Notes under the pieces: generated by a model
Database searches by the model: none
Told to the model about the DNA's origin: nothing
The model's input: only the letters and a program-made list of their open reading frames with translations
Part shown: in pieces, positions 7,065-15,699 of the stretch
Position numbering within the stretch: position 1 is the first letter of the stretch
Layout: every line of letters begins with the position of its first letter
From: CAJXMH01 sp964001305
Lineage (GTDB): Bacteria; Bacteroidota; Bacteroidia; Flavobacteriales_E; Vicingaceae
Length of the DNA stretch: 64,000 nucleotides
Direction: 5' to 3'
NCBI GenBank assembly: GCA_964001305.1
Contig: CAXFAI010000013.1
Span: forward strand, 21,875-85,874
Made by a program: the position numbers and the translations under genes

Positions 7065-8813
7065 ATGCTACGTTCACACAATTGCGGAGAACTCCGAATC
7101 GAGAATTTAAACCAAGAGGTAACTTTAAGTGGATGGGTTCAAAAATCACGGGACCTTGGAGGATTAACTTTCGTCGATCTTCGCGATCGTTATGGCATTA
7201 CACAGCTTACTTTCAATATGGAAGAAAGAGCGGAACTGTGCAAAAAAGCCAGAGAATTAGGCCGAGAATTCGTGATTCAAGTAAAAGGGAAAGTGATTGA
7301 GCGTAGCAGCAAAAACAAAAACATTCCAACAGGAGAAATTGAGGTTGAAGCCACTGAAATAAAAGTTTTGAATGCATCTAAAACCCCTCCTTTCACCATT
7401 GAAGAAGAAACCGATGGTGGTGAAGAGTTGCGTATGAAATACCGTTATTTAGATTTACGAAGAAAGCCCGTTCAAGAAAAGATTTTATTGCGAAGTAAAT
7501 TGGCGATTGCCGTTCGAAATTACCTGAGCAAAGCTGATTTTATAGAAGTAGAGACGCCTTATTTGATTAAGTCTACGCCTGAAGGTGCCCGCGATTTTGT
7601 TGTTCCTTCGCGTATGCATGAAGGACAGTTTTATGCTTTGCCACAATCACCACAAACTTTTAAGCAATTGCTAATGGTTTCGGGTTACGATAAATACTTT
7701 CAGTTGGTAAAATGTTTTAGAGATGAGGATTTGAGGGCTGACCGCCAACCAGAGTTTACCCAAATAGACTGCGAAATGTCTTTTGTAGAACAAGAAGATA
7801 TTTTGCAACATTTTGAAGGCATGATGAAAAGCCTATTCAAAGAAGTAAAAGGAATTGAATTGCCAGAATTTCCGCGCATGACCTATGCCGATGCTATGAA
7901 ATTTTATGGTTCCGATAAGCCAGACATTCGCTTCGATATGAAATTCCACGAATTAAACCACTTGGCACAAGGTAAAGGTTTTAAAGTATTTGACGAGGCT
8001 GAGTTGGTAGTTGGTATTTGTGCTAAAGGTTGCGCTTCATACAGTAGAAAGCAACTGGATCAGTTGACTGCATTTGTTAAAACACCACAAGTGGGAGCTA
8101 AAGGTTTGGTTTATGTGAAATTAAATGAAGAGGGCAGCATTAAATCGTCTATCGACAAATTTTACTCGTCTGAGCAATTGCAAGAATGGGCTGATGAAAT
8201 GGGTGCCGAAAAAGGCGATCTTTTATTGATTATTTCAGGTGAAAGGAATCACAGCAGAAATGCCATGAATGTTCTCCGTTTACACATGGGCGAAGAACTC
8301 GGACTGAGACCAAAGGACAAGTTTGCTCCGCTTTGGGTGATTGATTTTCCGCTTCTTGAGAAAGAAGAAGAAACTGGTCATTTCCATGCCATGCACCACC
8401 CTTTTACTTCTCCAAAAACAGAAGACCTCGACAAAATAGAAAGTGCTCCAGAAGAAGTTCGAGCCAATGCTTATGATATGGTAATCAACGGCGTTGAGTT
8501 AGGCGGTGGTTCTATTCGAATTTCAGAACGAAAAATGCAAGAAAAAATGTTGAGTTTATTGGGCTTTTCTGAAGAAGAAGCCAAAGCTCAGTTTGGCTTT
8601 TTAATGGACGCTTTTGAGTACGGAACTCCTCCACATGGTGGCATTGCTTTTGGGTTTGATAGAATGTGTGCCCTTTTCGGAGGTACTGAATCTATCCGCG
8701 ATTACATTGCTTTCCCAAAAAACAATGCCGGAAGAGATGTGATGATTGATGCACCAGCTTTAATTGATAAAGCTCAATTGAATGAATTACATTTGGAGGT
8801 AAAAAAGGACTGA
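7065..8813 (+). CDS. aspS: Aspartyl-tRNA synthetase
   Basis: This 582-residue class II aminoacyl-tRNA synthetase charges tRNA-Asp. It has the N-terminal OB-fold anticodon-binding domain (residues 1-110, with SGWVQKSRDLGGLTFVDLRD), then the catalytic core with motif 2 around residues 218-235 (FRDEDLRADRQPEFTQ), the bacterial GAD insertion in the middle, and motif 3 near 528-540 (GFDRMCALFGG). Length is normal for a bacterial AspRS. Whether it is discriminating or also charges tRNA-Asn cannot be settled here. It is a single gene converging on the SPOR-like gene. Confidence 0.97.
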   Translation: MLRSHNCGELRIENLNQEVTLSGWVQKSRDLGGLTFVDLRDRYGITQLTFNMEERAELCKKARELGREFVIQVKGKVIERSSKNKNIPTGEIEVEATEIKVLNASKTPPFTIEEETDGGEELRMKYRYLDLRRKPVQEKILLRSKLAIAVRNYLSKADFIEVETPYLIKSTPEGARDFVVPSRMHEGQFYALPQSPQTFKQLLMVSGYDKYFQLVKCFRDEDLRADRQPEFTQIDCEMSFVEQEDILQHFEGMMKSLFKEVKGIELPEFPRMTYADAMKFYGSDKPDIRFDMKFHELNHLAQGKGFKVFDEAELVVGICAKGCASYSRKQLDQLTAFVKTPQVGAKGLVYVKLNEEGSIKSSIDKFYSSEQLQEWADEMGAEKGDLLLIISGERNHSRNAMNVLRLHMGEELGLRPKDKFAPLWVIDFPLLEKEEETGHFHAMHHPFTSPKTEDLDKIESAPEEVRANAYDMVINGVELGGGSIRISERKMQEKMLSLLGFSEEEAKAQFGFLMDAFEYGTPPHGGIAFGFDRMCALFGGTESIRDYIAFPKNNAGRDVMIDAPALIDKAQLNELHLEVKKD

Positions 8814-8849
8814 CTTAAAAGTTAGATTTAGCAAAACATTCAAGACCAA

Positions 8850-9389
8850 TCAGTCTTTCATTTTTAATTTTTCACCTGATATCCACCAGGCGTCTTTAAT
8901 GCCATTCATTCTCTCTCGAGCAACCATTTTGCCCACTTCGTTTTGGCTGTAGCTCTGTTTATGCACTAAATGAAACCAGGTTCCTCGATCATTCTGCACA
9001 ATCATTAAAGGGTAATTTTTTTGATAGTGCAATAAAGCCTCTTGCGCTTTTCGCAAATTTCCTCGGGCAGCTACTACCACATAAAAAGAATCGCTTTCTA
9101 AGGCTTTAGTAGTCTGTGGCTCTATTTCATACTTTACTTTTCCTTTTTTAATTTCCTCAAACTCTTGTTTAATCGTGGTCATTTCTTGCCTTAGTTCTTT
9201 TATAAGCATAAGCATGGTGTCTAACTTTATAGCAAGGCTATCTCTTGGCTGTTCATTACCAAGCAGCAACTGATCTAATCGATTATTCAATTCTTTTATC
9301 TTTTCGTTATTTCCCACAACTTTTGCGCTATCCTGTGAAAACAAGCTCAGCGAAAAAGCCAAGAACAAACTCAATACAACTCCTTTCAT
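8850..9389 (-). CDS. Periplasmic coiled-coil protein with SPOR-like domain
   Basis: This 179-residue protein has a signal peptide (residues 1-18, ending LFSQ), a predicted coiled coil at about 28-90 and a C-terminal domain (about 100-173: SFYVVVAARGNLRKAQEALL onward, ending near KDAWWISGEK) that looks like a SPOR domain. SPOR domains bind peptidoglycan strands lacking stem peptides. The start codon overlaps the stop of the PorP/SprF gene by one base (TAATG), so the two are translationally coupled. It is the last gene of the giant-adhesin operon. I infer a periplasmic partner that links the SprF-like protein to the cell wall. The SPOR call is by pattern and moderately sure. Confidence 0.65.
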   Translation of the reverse strand: MKGVVLSLFLAFSLSLFSQDSAKVVGNNEKIKELNNRLDQLLLGNEQPRDSLAIKLDTMLMLIKELRQEMTTIKQEFEEIKKGKVKYEIEPQTTKALESDSFYVVVAARGNLRKAQEALLHYQKNYPLMIVQNDRGTWFHLVHKQSYSQNEVGKMVARERMNGIKDAWWISGEKLKMKD

Positions 9390-10504
9390 TAATTCGCATA
9401 TTTCTTTTCAAGCTCCGCAATCTGGTGCTCTATCAAACTCAATTTTTGTTCAACCTTTAGGGCTGTTTTCTTATCGTTCACTTTCTCCAATTCACTCAAT
9501 TTTGTTCTAATTTTTTGAATTTCAGAAAACACCTCTTGTCGGTTGTATTCTTGCTTTCCATCTTGAAGCATAGCGTCAAACTTGGCCACATATTCATCTA
9601 AAGTGCTCAATATTTTGTTTTGTTTTTCTCGCTTGGGCGGAAGAAAACTCAGTTGAACCACAATTTCATTGCTGTTGGAAGAAATATTACTCAATTCGCT
9701 GTTGTTCATTTCATAGGCATACCCTAAGCCAAATGAGCCAAAATCAAAACCCAAAGCAAAATTTAAGTTGTCAGTTGATTGATAACCGATTTGTGTCCAC
9801 ACTTTTTCTTTATAATCCCCTTTGAGCAAAAGGTCAAAGCGATTTTCTACCACAGGCATATTTTGGTAAATCACCAAAGGGCTAAGCGCAAAATCAGTCT
9901 CTTGAATTTGGTAACGATAGCCAAAAGAAAGCAGCATATATTCTGAAAGCTGCTCATTTCCAATAACCAAATGAGGCACACTAAAACCAAATTGAAAATT
10001 TTCGTAATCATACACCATTCCGACTCCGGCGGTAAAACTGGTTTCATCATAATAACCCCCAGCTAAAGTTTGATCGCTTTGGTCTAATAATTCTATGTTG
10101 TTGATTAAGGAAGGATTTAGCATTCTTCTTAATGCTCCTGCTGAAACTCCAAATCGCAAGTCAGATACTTCATCAATTTGAATTTGATAGCTGTATGTTG
10201 CATCGTATTTTGTCAACTGAAAGGCCCCTCTTTGATCAGAAATTACACGAGCTCCAATTCCTTGAATATCATTCAAGGGTGCATGAATTCCAAACATGGT
10301 GTTTCGGGGTGCATCTTCAAAACCAGATAAATAGCTCTTGGTATTTAAAATGGCTGAAATATTCCCATTATTTCCAGCAAAAGCCGGATTCAAATTAAAG
10401 GGGTTTAAAATGTAATTGTAGTAGCCGTTAGCCATTTCTTGAGCTTGCAATTGCAGGCAAGTGAAAATGGCAAAAAATCCGATTAGTCGTATGCTGTTTT
10501 TCAT
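9389..10504 (-). CDS. PorP/SprF family T9SS outer-membrane protein with coiled-coil tail
   Basis: This 371-residue protein has a signal peptide (1-22, ending LQLQAQ) and a body of about 270 residues typical of PorP/SprF: NYILNPFNLNPAFAG, then alternating strands (GIGARVISDQRGAF, FGVSAGALRRM). It is predicted to be an outer-membrane barrel. SprF-type proteins are needed to deliver partner T9SS proteins, notably those with type B sorting domains, to the surface. Unlike the shortest family members it ends in about 80 charged, helix-forming residues (290-371, heptad-like, e.g. IRTKLSELEKVNDKKTAL), expected in the periplasm. It lies 24 bases after the cadherin-repeat gene, which carries a type B domain and is its likely cargo. 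Confidence 0.85.
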   Translation of the reverse strand: MKNSIRLIGFFAIFTCLQLQAQEMANGYYNYILNPFNLNPAFAGNNGNISAILNTKSYLSGFEDAPRNTMFGIHAPLNDIQGIGARVISDQRGAFQLTKYDATYSYQIQIDEVSDLRFGVSAGALRRMLNPSLINNIELLDQSDQTLAGGYYDETSFTAGVGMVYDYENFQFGFSVPHLVIGNEQLSEYMLLSFGYRYQIQETDFALSPLVIYQNMPVVENRFDLLLKGDYKEKVWTQIGYQSTDNLNFALGFDFGSFGLGYAYEMNNSELSNISSNSNEIVVQLSFLPPKREKQNKILSTLDEYVAKFDAMLQDGKQEYNRQEVFSEIQKIRTKLSELEKVNDKKTALKVEQKLSLIEHQIAELEKKYAN

Positions 10505-10528
10505 AATGCTGTTTTTTTGACTTGCTAA

Positions 10529-13500
10529 TTATCGTTTTAGCGTAATGGTTCCTTTAAAGCTGTTTGTTGAGTTTAATGGGTCTTGTAGCAGATAATAATA
10601 AACTCCTTCAGGAAGTTGCTCACCTGCTGAAGTACCATCCCAATTGTTGCTGTAATTTGACTTCTTGTTATACACCAATTCTCCGTTTGACGAGAAAATG
10701 GAGATTTCATAATTGGCATAAAGCGCTACGTTTTGAATCTCCCATTGATCATTTTTCCCATCTCCATTGGGAGAAAAATAAGAAGCTACAGGCAAACTAC
10801 TTTCCACCTGATCTTGTACAATGACGATTACCTCTGCAGTATCTTTCAATCCAGCTAAATCGCTTACCTCCACTTGTATCTCATACTGAGATTGCCCTTC
10901 ATAATCAAAACTGTTTAAGCTGTATAAATACCCAGTTTTTGCCTCAACCCTAAAATGAACGCTTGTCCCGATTAAGCGAAACTGTAAACTATCAAAAGCA
11001 TCTACATCATTGGCTTGCAATTGCCCAATTAGCGTGGCTGCCGCTGCATTTTCAACAATTACAAATTGTTGATTCTCTATGCTTGGTGCTTCGTTTCCAT
11101 TTTCCAGATGTAGGCTAAAGCTTTTCTCGAAAGTGGCTCCGGCTTTGTCCGTGCTTCTAAGTCGTATTTGGAACGTATTCTTGCTTTCAAAATCAAAATT
11201 GAACATGCTTTGCAACTCATTGCCATTTATGATAAAAGTTGCATTATCATCGTCTCCAGTTCCTGCTACCAATTCATAGGTAAATGCATCTCCCAAATCT
11301 TGATCTACCGTAGTAATCAAAGCCAATCGACTTCCCGCAGCTGCATTTTCATTAACCATGGTATCACTCAATAAAATGTCTTCGGGACTATCGTTTACAT
11401 TCTTAATGTTAATGACAAAAGCGGCCTCTACACTTAAGCCGTCTTGGTCACTGCTTCGAATTCGAACAAATCGCTTTTTCCCATTATTAAAAGCCAAAAC
11501 AGAATCCACTTCTAATAAATTTCCATTGATTCTAAATAAGGCATTATCTGTTGAACCTTGTCCTGCGACTAAGGAATAAGTATGATTGTCGGAGGCATCT
11601 ACATCTTGGGTGTTTAAATTGGCCACAAAGCTTCCTTTAACTGCTTTTTCCAATAAGGTATCAGCTGAAATTGTAAGCGCGCTAGGTGCATCATTGGTAT
11701 CCAAAATAGTAATGCTTAGCTGTTTGCTAAATGTTGCCCCTGCTTGGTCTCTAGTTTGGATTTCTATAATGTATAAGGCTTTGCTTTCAAAGTCAAAATT
11801 TTGAGCGGTTCTTAATTGGTTGCCATTTATTAAGAAAGCCGCATTGTCATTTGTGCCAGTATTCACAAAACTGTAGGTAAATACATCATTGCTATCGGCG
11901 TCAGTTGTACTCAAGGTAGAAACAACAGTTCCAATGGGTAGATTTTCATTGAATGCAGCAGGCTGTAGGGTAATTTCCGTGGGTTGATCGTTGCTGTTTA
12001 ATACATGTACAGTAAAGCTTTTCTGAAATTCTAAACCTCCTTGGTCCAACACTTTTAAACGAATGGAATACGTACGTTTTTGATTATACGATAACAAAGT
12101 ATTGGTTCTTAATTCGTTTGCTACAATGGTAAAAGCGGCATTGTCATCATCACCAAGACCTGTGGCAAAACCATAGGTAAAGCTTTGATTTGGGTCTATA
12201 TCGCTAGCCGACAAACTGCCAATGCTCGTGTTCAATGTTGCATTTTCAGGAATTGAATTGTTGGATAAGAAGAGATTAAAGGGAGCATCATTCACATCTT
12301 GAACATAAATGGTAAATGCTTTTGAAAAGGTTTGATTGGTCGAATCTTCCGTTTGAATACGAACAGAAAGTTGATTTTTTACCAACACATCAAAAGAAGC
12401 TTGACTAAACAAACTGTCGTTAGATATGCTAAAGGAAACATTATCATCCGCCCCATTTCCGTTGACTAAAGTATAAGTGTAGCGATCGTTTGCATCTTGG
12501 TCTTGCGAACTTAATTTGCCTACAAACTGATTGGTACTTTGTTTTTCAAGAACGCTGTTGCCTGATAAAAACACATCTGTTGGCAAATCATTGGTGTCGT
12601 TGATGTGCACAAACAACTGACGGCTATATGTTCCTCCATTTCCATCGGAAGATTGTACTTGAACAAAGTAAATCGACTTGCTTTCATAATCAAAAGTGGC
12701 TGCTGTTCTTAGCTCATCACCTACGATGATAAAACTCGCATTATCGTTAGCACCTAAATTGGCAAAAGTGTAAATGTGTTGATCCAAAACATCTGGGTCA
12801 ACCGTTGAGAATTTTCCAACCAAAGTATTGGGCGGCAAGTTTTCATTGATTGAATTCGGCAGTAAACTAATATCTGTTGGAGCGTCGTTTGAGTTTACAA
12901 CAGTAATGATAAATGGCTTTTCAAAAAACAAGCCTTGATTGTCTGTCGTTCTAAGTCGAATGGTATAAGTGGATTTTATATTCACATCAAACAAGGTGTT
13001 CGACTTTAAGGCATTTCCAACCAAACTAAAAGAAGCATTATCTGCATCGCCCGCACCATTCGCAAAAGTGTAGCTAAAGGTATTTCCGGTATCCGGGTCT
13101 AAAGAAGTTAATACCCCAACTGTAGTTCCAATTGCTGAATTTTCGGCTATGCTAGAAGAAGTAAGATTTACATCAGTAGGTGCATCATTCCCATTTGTAA
13201 TGGAAATGGCAAAGCCTTTCTCGGTAAATAGATTACTTTGATCGGTACTTCTGATGCGAATAGCGTATTGACTTCTATTTTCAAAGTCAAACGTATCTAG
13301 AGTAAACAAACTGTCTTGAAATAATTGAAAAGCCGCATTATCTGCTGAATTAGCTCCATTTACAAAACTGTATGTAAAAGTGTCGTTGGCATCTTCGTCA
13401 GTAGAACTTAGCAAACCAATAAACGATCTTGTTTGCAAATTCTCTTGAATCATCTGATTCGACAAGGCAATATCCGTTGGCCCGTCGGTAGTATCTTTTA

Positions 13501-15682
13501 TAATAATGTTTAATTGCTTTTGAAATAATCCTCCATTTCCATCAGAAGCCTGCAGATGGATAAAGTAGTTTGATTTTTGCTCGTAGTTAAATGTGCTAAC
13601 CGAACGTAATTCATTTCCAACAATGGCAAAATCAGCATTGTTATTGGTTCCACTTACAAAACTAAAGGTGTGCGTATCCGCAGAATCAGAATCTACAGCA
13701 GTTAATAAACCAACCAGTGTATTGGCAGGCATGCTTTCAAATAGGCTATCGTTCGATAAGAGAATATCAGTTGGCGCATCATTGGCATTTACCACCGTTA
13801 GACTAAACACTTTCTGAAACACTCCACCAAAGCCATCGTTGGTTTGCAAGCGGACAGAATAGTTTTGTTGTTGGTTGTAATTAAAGGTTTGATTCGCCAA
13901 AAGCTTATTATTCGAAATTGTAAAAGCCAAATTGTTGCTATCCCCAACTCCACTTACCAAACTATAAGTATGAACATCACCAGCATCGGGGTCAAGGGTG
14001 CTTAGCAGGCCAATTTCTTGTCCTATATTGATGTTTTCCGGAATAATTTGATTGGAGAGTAAAATGTCTGTTGGAACATCGTTAATGTCTTTAACAGTCA
14101 AGCTAACTGCCTTGCTGTAAAGTCCCCCATTTCCATCATTGCTTTGAATACGAATAGAGTGGCTAGCCTGAGCATTTAAGCTGAGTACTTGTTGGGTAAA
14201 TAATGAATCGTTTCGAATAAAAAAGTTAGCGTTATCGGCATCTCCAACTCCACTCACTAAATTGTAAGTAAAGCTATCGTTTGCATCTTGATCACTTGTA
14301 AACAGATTTGCTACAAATGAACTAATGGGTCTGTTTTCATTCACCGATTGAGTTGAAAGTGTGATATCCGTTGGAGCATCATTCGCATCTTTAATTTCAA
14401 TGGTAAATTGCTTGCTAAAAGTTCCCCCGTTCAAATCATCTACTTGAATGTAAATGAAGTATTGATGCTGACTTTCATAGTCGAAGTTGGCTTTGGTTCT
14501 CAATTTATCGCCTACAATGTTAAAAAGGGCATTATCGTTTCCGGCAACATTGTTAAAACTAAAAGCATGGTTCTGACCAAAGTCTTCATCACTCACGCTC
14601 AAATTCGCAACTAGGGCATTTATGGCTAAATTTTCATCTACCGAATCTGAAGAAAGCTGAATATCAGTGGGTAAATCATTGATGTCATTCACTGCAATTT
14701 TAAAAGTATCTACAAAAGTGTTGGAAGCCGCATCTGCTACTTGAATGCGAATGTGATACAAACTTTGCACTTCATAATTAAAGGAAGCTGTTGTTCTCAA
14801 TTCATTCCCAAAAATGGAAAAACTGCTATTATCTGAACCACCGGCACCTGTAACCAAACTGTACGTAAAAGTCTCGTTAGCGTCTGAATCTAAAGCAGAT
14901 AAAGTTCCTACCAATGTAGTGGCGGTTAAGTTTTCATCAATGGTTGAAGCACTCACCAAAAGAGCTGTTGGCGGATCGTTTAAGTTGCTTACCGAAATCG
15001 GAAAAGCTTGTTGGTAGGTACATCCTTCTGAATCGGTGGTTTGAATTCTCACCGAATAGGAATTCTTCGTTTCAAAATCGGCAGTAAAATTGGCCAAGAG
15101 TTGATTTCCTGAAATGGTAAATCGAGAATTATCTGCGGAACCACTTCCATTTGCAAAAGTGTAAGTATGGCTTTGTGTAAGGTCTAAATCGCTTGTAGAA
15201 AGCACACCCACCAACTGAGCTGCGGCTTGATTTTCTAAAATAGAATCTTTACTCAAACTAATGGCGGTTGGCGCATGATTGGTTCTCACCACAAAAGGCG
15301 CTGTGGGAGTTCCGTAAATCGCATTGTCTTGAAACAAAACCGAATCTATCGATTGATAAAGAGAATCTTGTGCTGCATCGTAAAAAGCAAACTGAATGCT
15401 TTCTGCATTTAATTGATTGCTGTAAACCGTCATGGTGGCAATGTATCGTCCACCCACGAAGTTTAAGGTCTGACTAGTTCCTCTTAAGGTTCCTTGATGA
15501 AAGGCCGCTAATTGATTTGAAGGATTTGCCAACTCCGTACAATTCACATCGAGCACCGCTGTAACGGTCATGTCATATTGAAAAGCATTTGGATTTACCG
15601 TCCAGTTTGGTGCTTGCGCTATGGCCTTGGAAAATAGAAAGACCGTAAAAAGGGTTAAAATAGTTCTCATCTTCTTTTGCAT
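10529..15682 (-). CDS. Giant T9SS type B surface protein with 15 cadherin-like repeats
   Basis: This 1717-residue secreted adhesin-like protein starts with a signal peptide (1-22). Residues about 25-132 form a domain that is also found in the neighbouring 3212-residue protein. From about residue 135 to 1625 there are 15 tandem cadherin-like repeats of about 99 residues, each opening with a motif like NDAPTDI, preceded by a D-x-N pair and followed by an xxEN element, which are expected calcium ligands. The C-terminus (about 1630-1717: SYFSPNGDGKNDQWEI, GEQLPEGVYYYLL) is a type B (CHU_C, gliding-type) T9SS sorting domain. It lies 17 bases after the 3212-residue gene and 24 before a PorP/SprF gene, the arrangement expected for a SprB-like cargo with its own SprF. 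Ligand unknown. Confidence 0.88.
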   Translation of the reverse strand: MQKKMRTILTLFTVFLFSKAIAQAPNWTVNPNAFQYDMTVTAVLDVNCTELANPSNQLAAFHQGTLRGTSQTLNFVGGRYIATMTVYSNQLNAESIQFAFYDAAQDSLYQSIDSVLFQDNAIYGTPTAPFVVRTNHAPTAISLSKDSILENQAAAQLVGVLSTSDLDLTQSHTYTFANGSGSADNSRFTISGNQLLANFTADFETKNSYSVRIQTTDSEGCTYQQAFPISVSNLNDPPTALLVSASTIDENLTATTLVGTLSALDSDANETFTYSLVTGAGGSDNSSFSIFGNELRTTASFNYEVQSLYHIRIQVADAASNTFVDTFKIAVNDINDLPTDIQLSSDSVDENLAINALVANLSVSDEDFGQNHAFSFNNVAGNDNALFNIVGDKLRTKANFDYESQHQYFIYIQVDDLNGGTFSKQFTIEIKDANDAPTDITLSTQSVNENRPISSFVANLFTSDQDANDSFTYNLVSGVGDADNANFFIRNDSLFTQQVLSLNAQASHSIRIQSNDGNGGLYSKAVSLTVKDINDVPTDILLSNQIIPENINIGQEIGLLSTLDPDAGDVHTYSLVSGVGDSNNLAFTISNNKLLANQTFNYNQQQNYSVRLQTNDGFGGVFQKVFSLTVVNANDAPTDILLSNDSLFESMPANTLVGLLTAVDSDSADTHTFSFVSGTNNNADFAIVGNELRSVSTFNYEQKSNYFIHLQASDGNGGLFQKQLNIIIKDTTDGPTDIALSNQMIQENLQTRSFIGLLSSTDEDANDTFTYSFVNGANSADNAAFQLFQDSLFTLDTFDFENRSQYAIRIRSTDQSNLFTEKGFAISITNGNDAPTDVNLTSSSIAENSAIGTTVGVLTSLDPDTGNTFSYTFANGAGDADNASFSLVGNALKSNTLFDVNIKSTYTIRLRTTDNQGLFFEKPFIITVVNSNDAPTDISLLPNSINENLPPNTLVGKFSTVDPDVLDQHIYTFANLGANDNASFIIVGDELRTAATFDYESKSIYFVQVQSSDGNGGTYSRQLFVHINDTNDLPTDVFLSGNSVLEKQSTNQFVGKLSSQDQDANDRYTYTLVNGNGADDNVSFSISNDSLFSQASFDVLVKNQLSVRIQTEDSTNQTFSKAFTIYVQDVNDAPFNLFLSNNSIPENATLNTSIGSLSASDIDPNQSFTYGFATGLGDDDNAAFTIVANELRTNTLLSYNQKRTYSIRLKVLDQGGLEFQKSFTVHVLNSNDQPTEITLQPAAFNENLPIGTVVSTLSTTDADSNDVFTYSFVNTGTNDNAAFLINGNQLRTAQNFDFESKALYIIEIQTRDQAGATFSKQLSITILDTNDAPSALTISADTLLEKAVKGSFVANLNTQDVDASDNHTYSLVAGQGSTDNALFRINGNLLEVDSVLAFNNGKKRFVRIRSSDQDGLSVEAAFVINIKNVNDSPEDILLSDTMVNENAAAGSRLALITTVDQDLGDAFTYELVAGTGDDDNATFIINGNELQSMFNFDFESKNTFQIRLRSTDKAGATFEKSFSLHLENGNEAPSIENQQFVIVENAAAATLIGQLQANDVDAFDSLQFRLIGTSVHFRVEAKTGYLYSLNSFDYEGQSQYEIQVEVSDLAGLKDTAEVIVIVQDQVESSLPVASYFSPNGDGKNDQWEIQNVALYANYEISIFSSNGELVYNKKSNYSNNWDGTSAGEQLPEGVYYYLLQDPLNSTNSFKGTITLKR
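10815..15283 (-). repeat. Array of 15 cadherin-like repeat units
   Basis: Units of roughly 300 bases run through the 1717-residue gene. Unit junctions are marked by variants of NDxPTDI. Units 7 (TDGPTDI) and 15 (NEAPSIE) are the most divergent at the junction. The copies are divergent enough that they are probably stable. Confidence 0.8.
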
Positions 15683-15699
15683 GTTTGCTGAATTAAGTG

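Noticed and set aside
8807..8858. Terminator between aspS and the SPOR-like gene
   Set aside because: The pairing GGACTGA/TCAGTCT needs a loop of over 35 bases and its right arm lies within the coding sequence of the opposite gene.
10815..15283. Regular repeats suggesting a CRISPR array
   Set aside because: Units are about 300 bases, divergent and in frame within a coding region; there are no spacers or cas genes.
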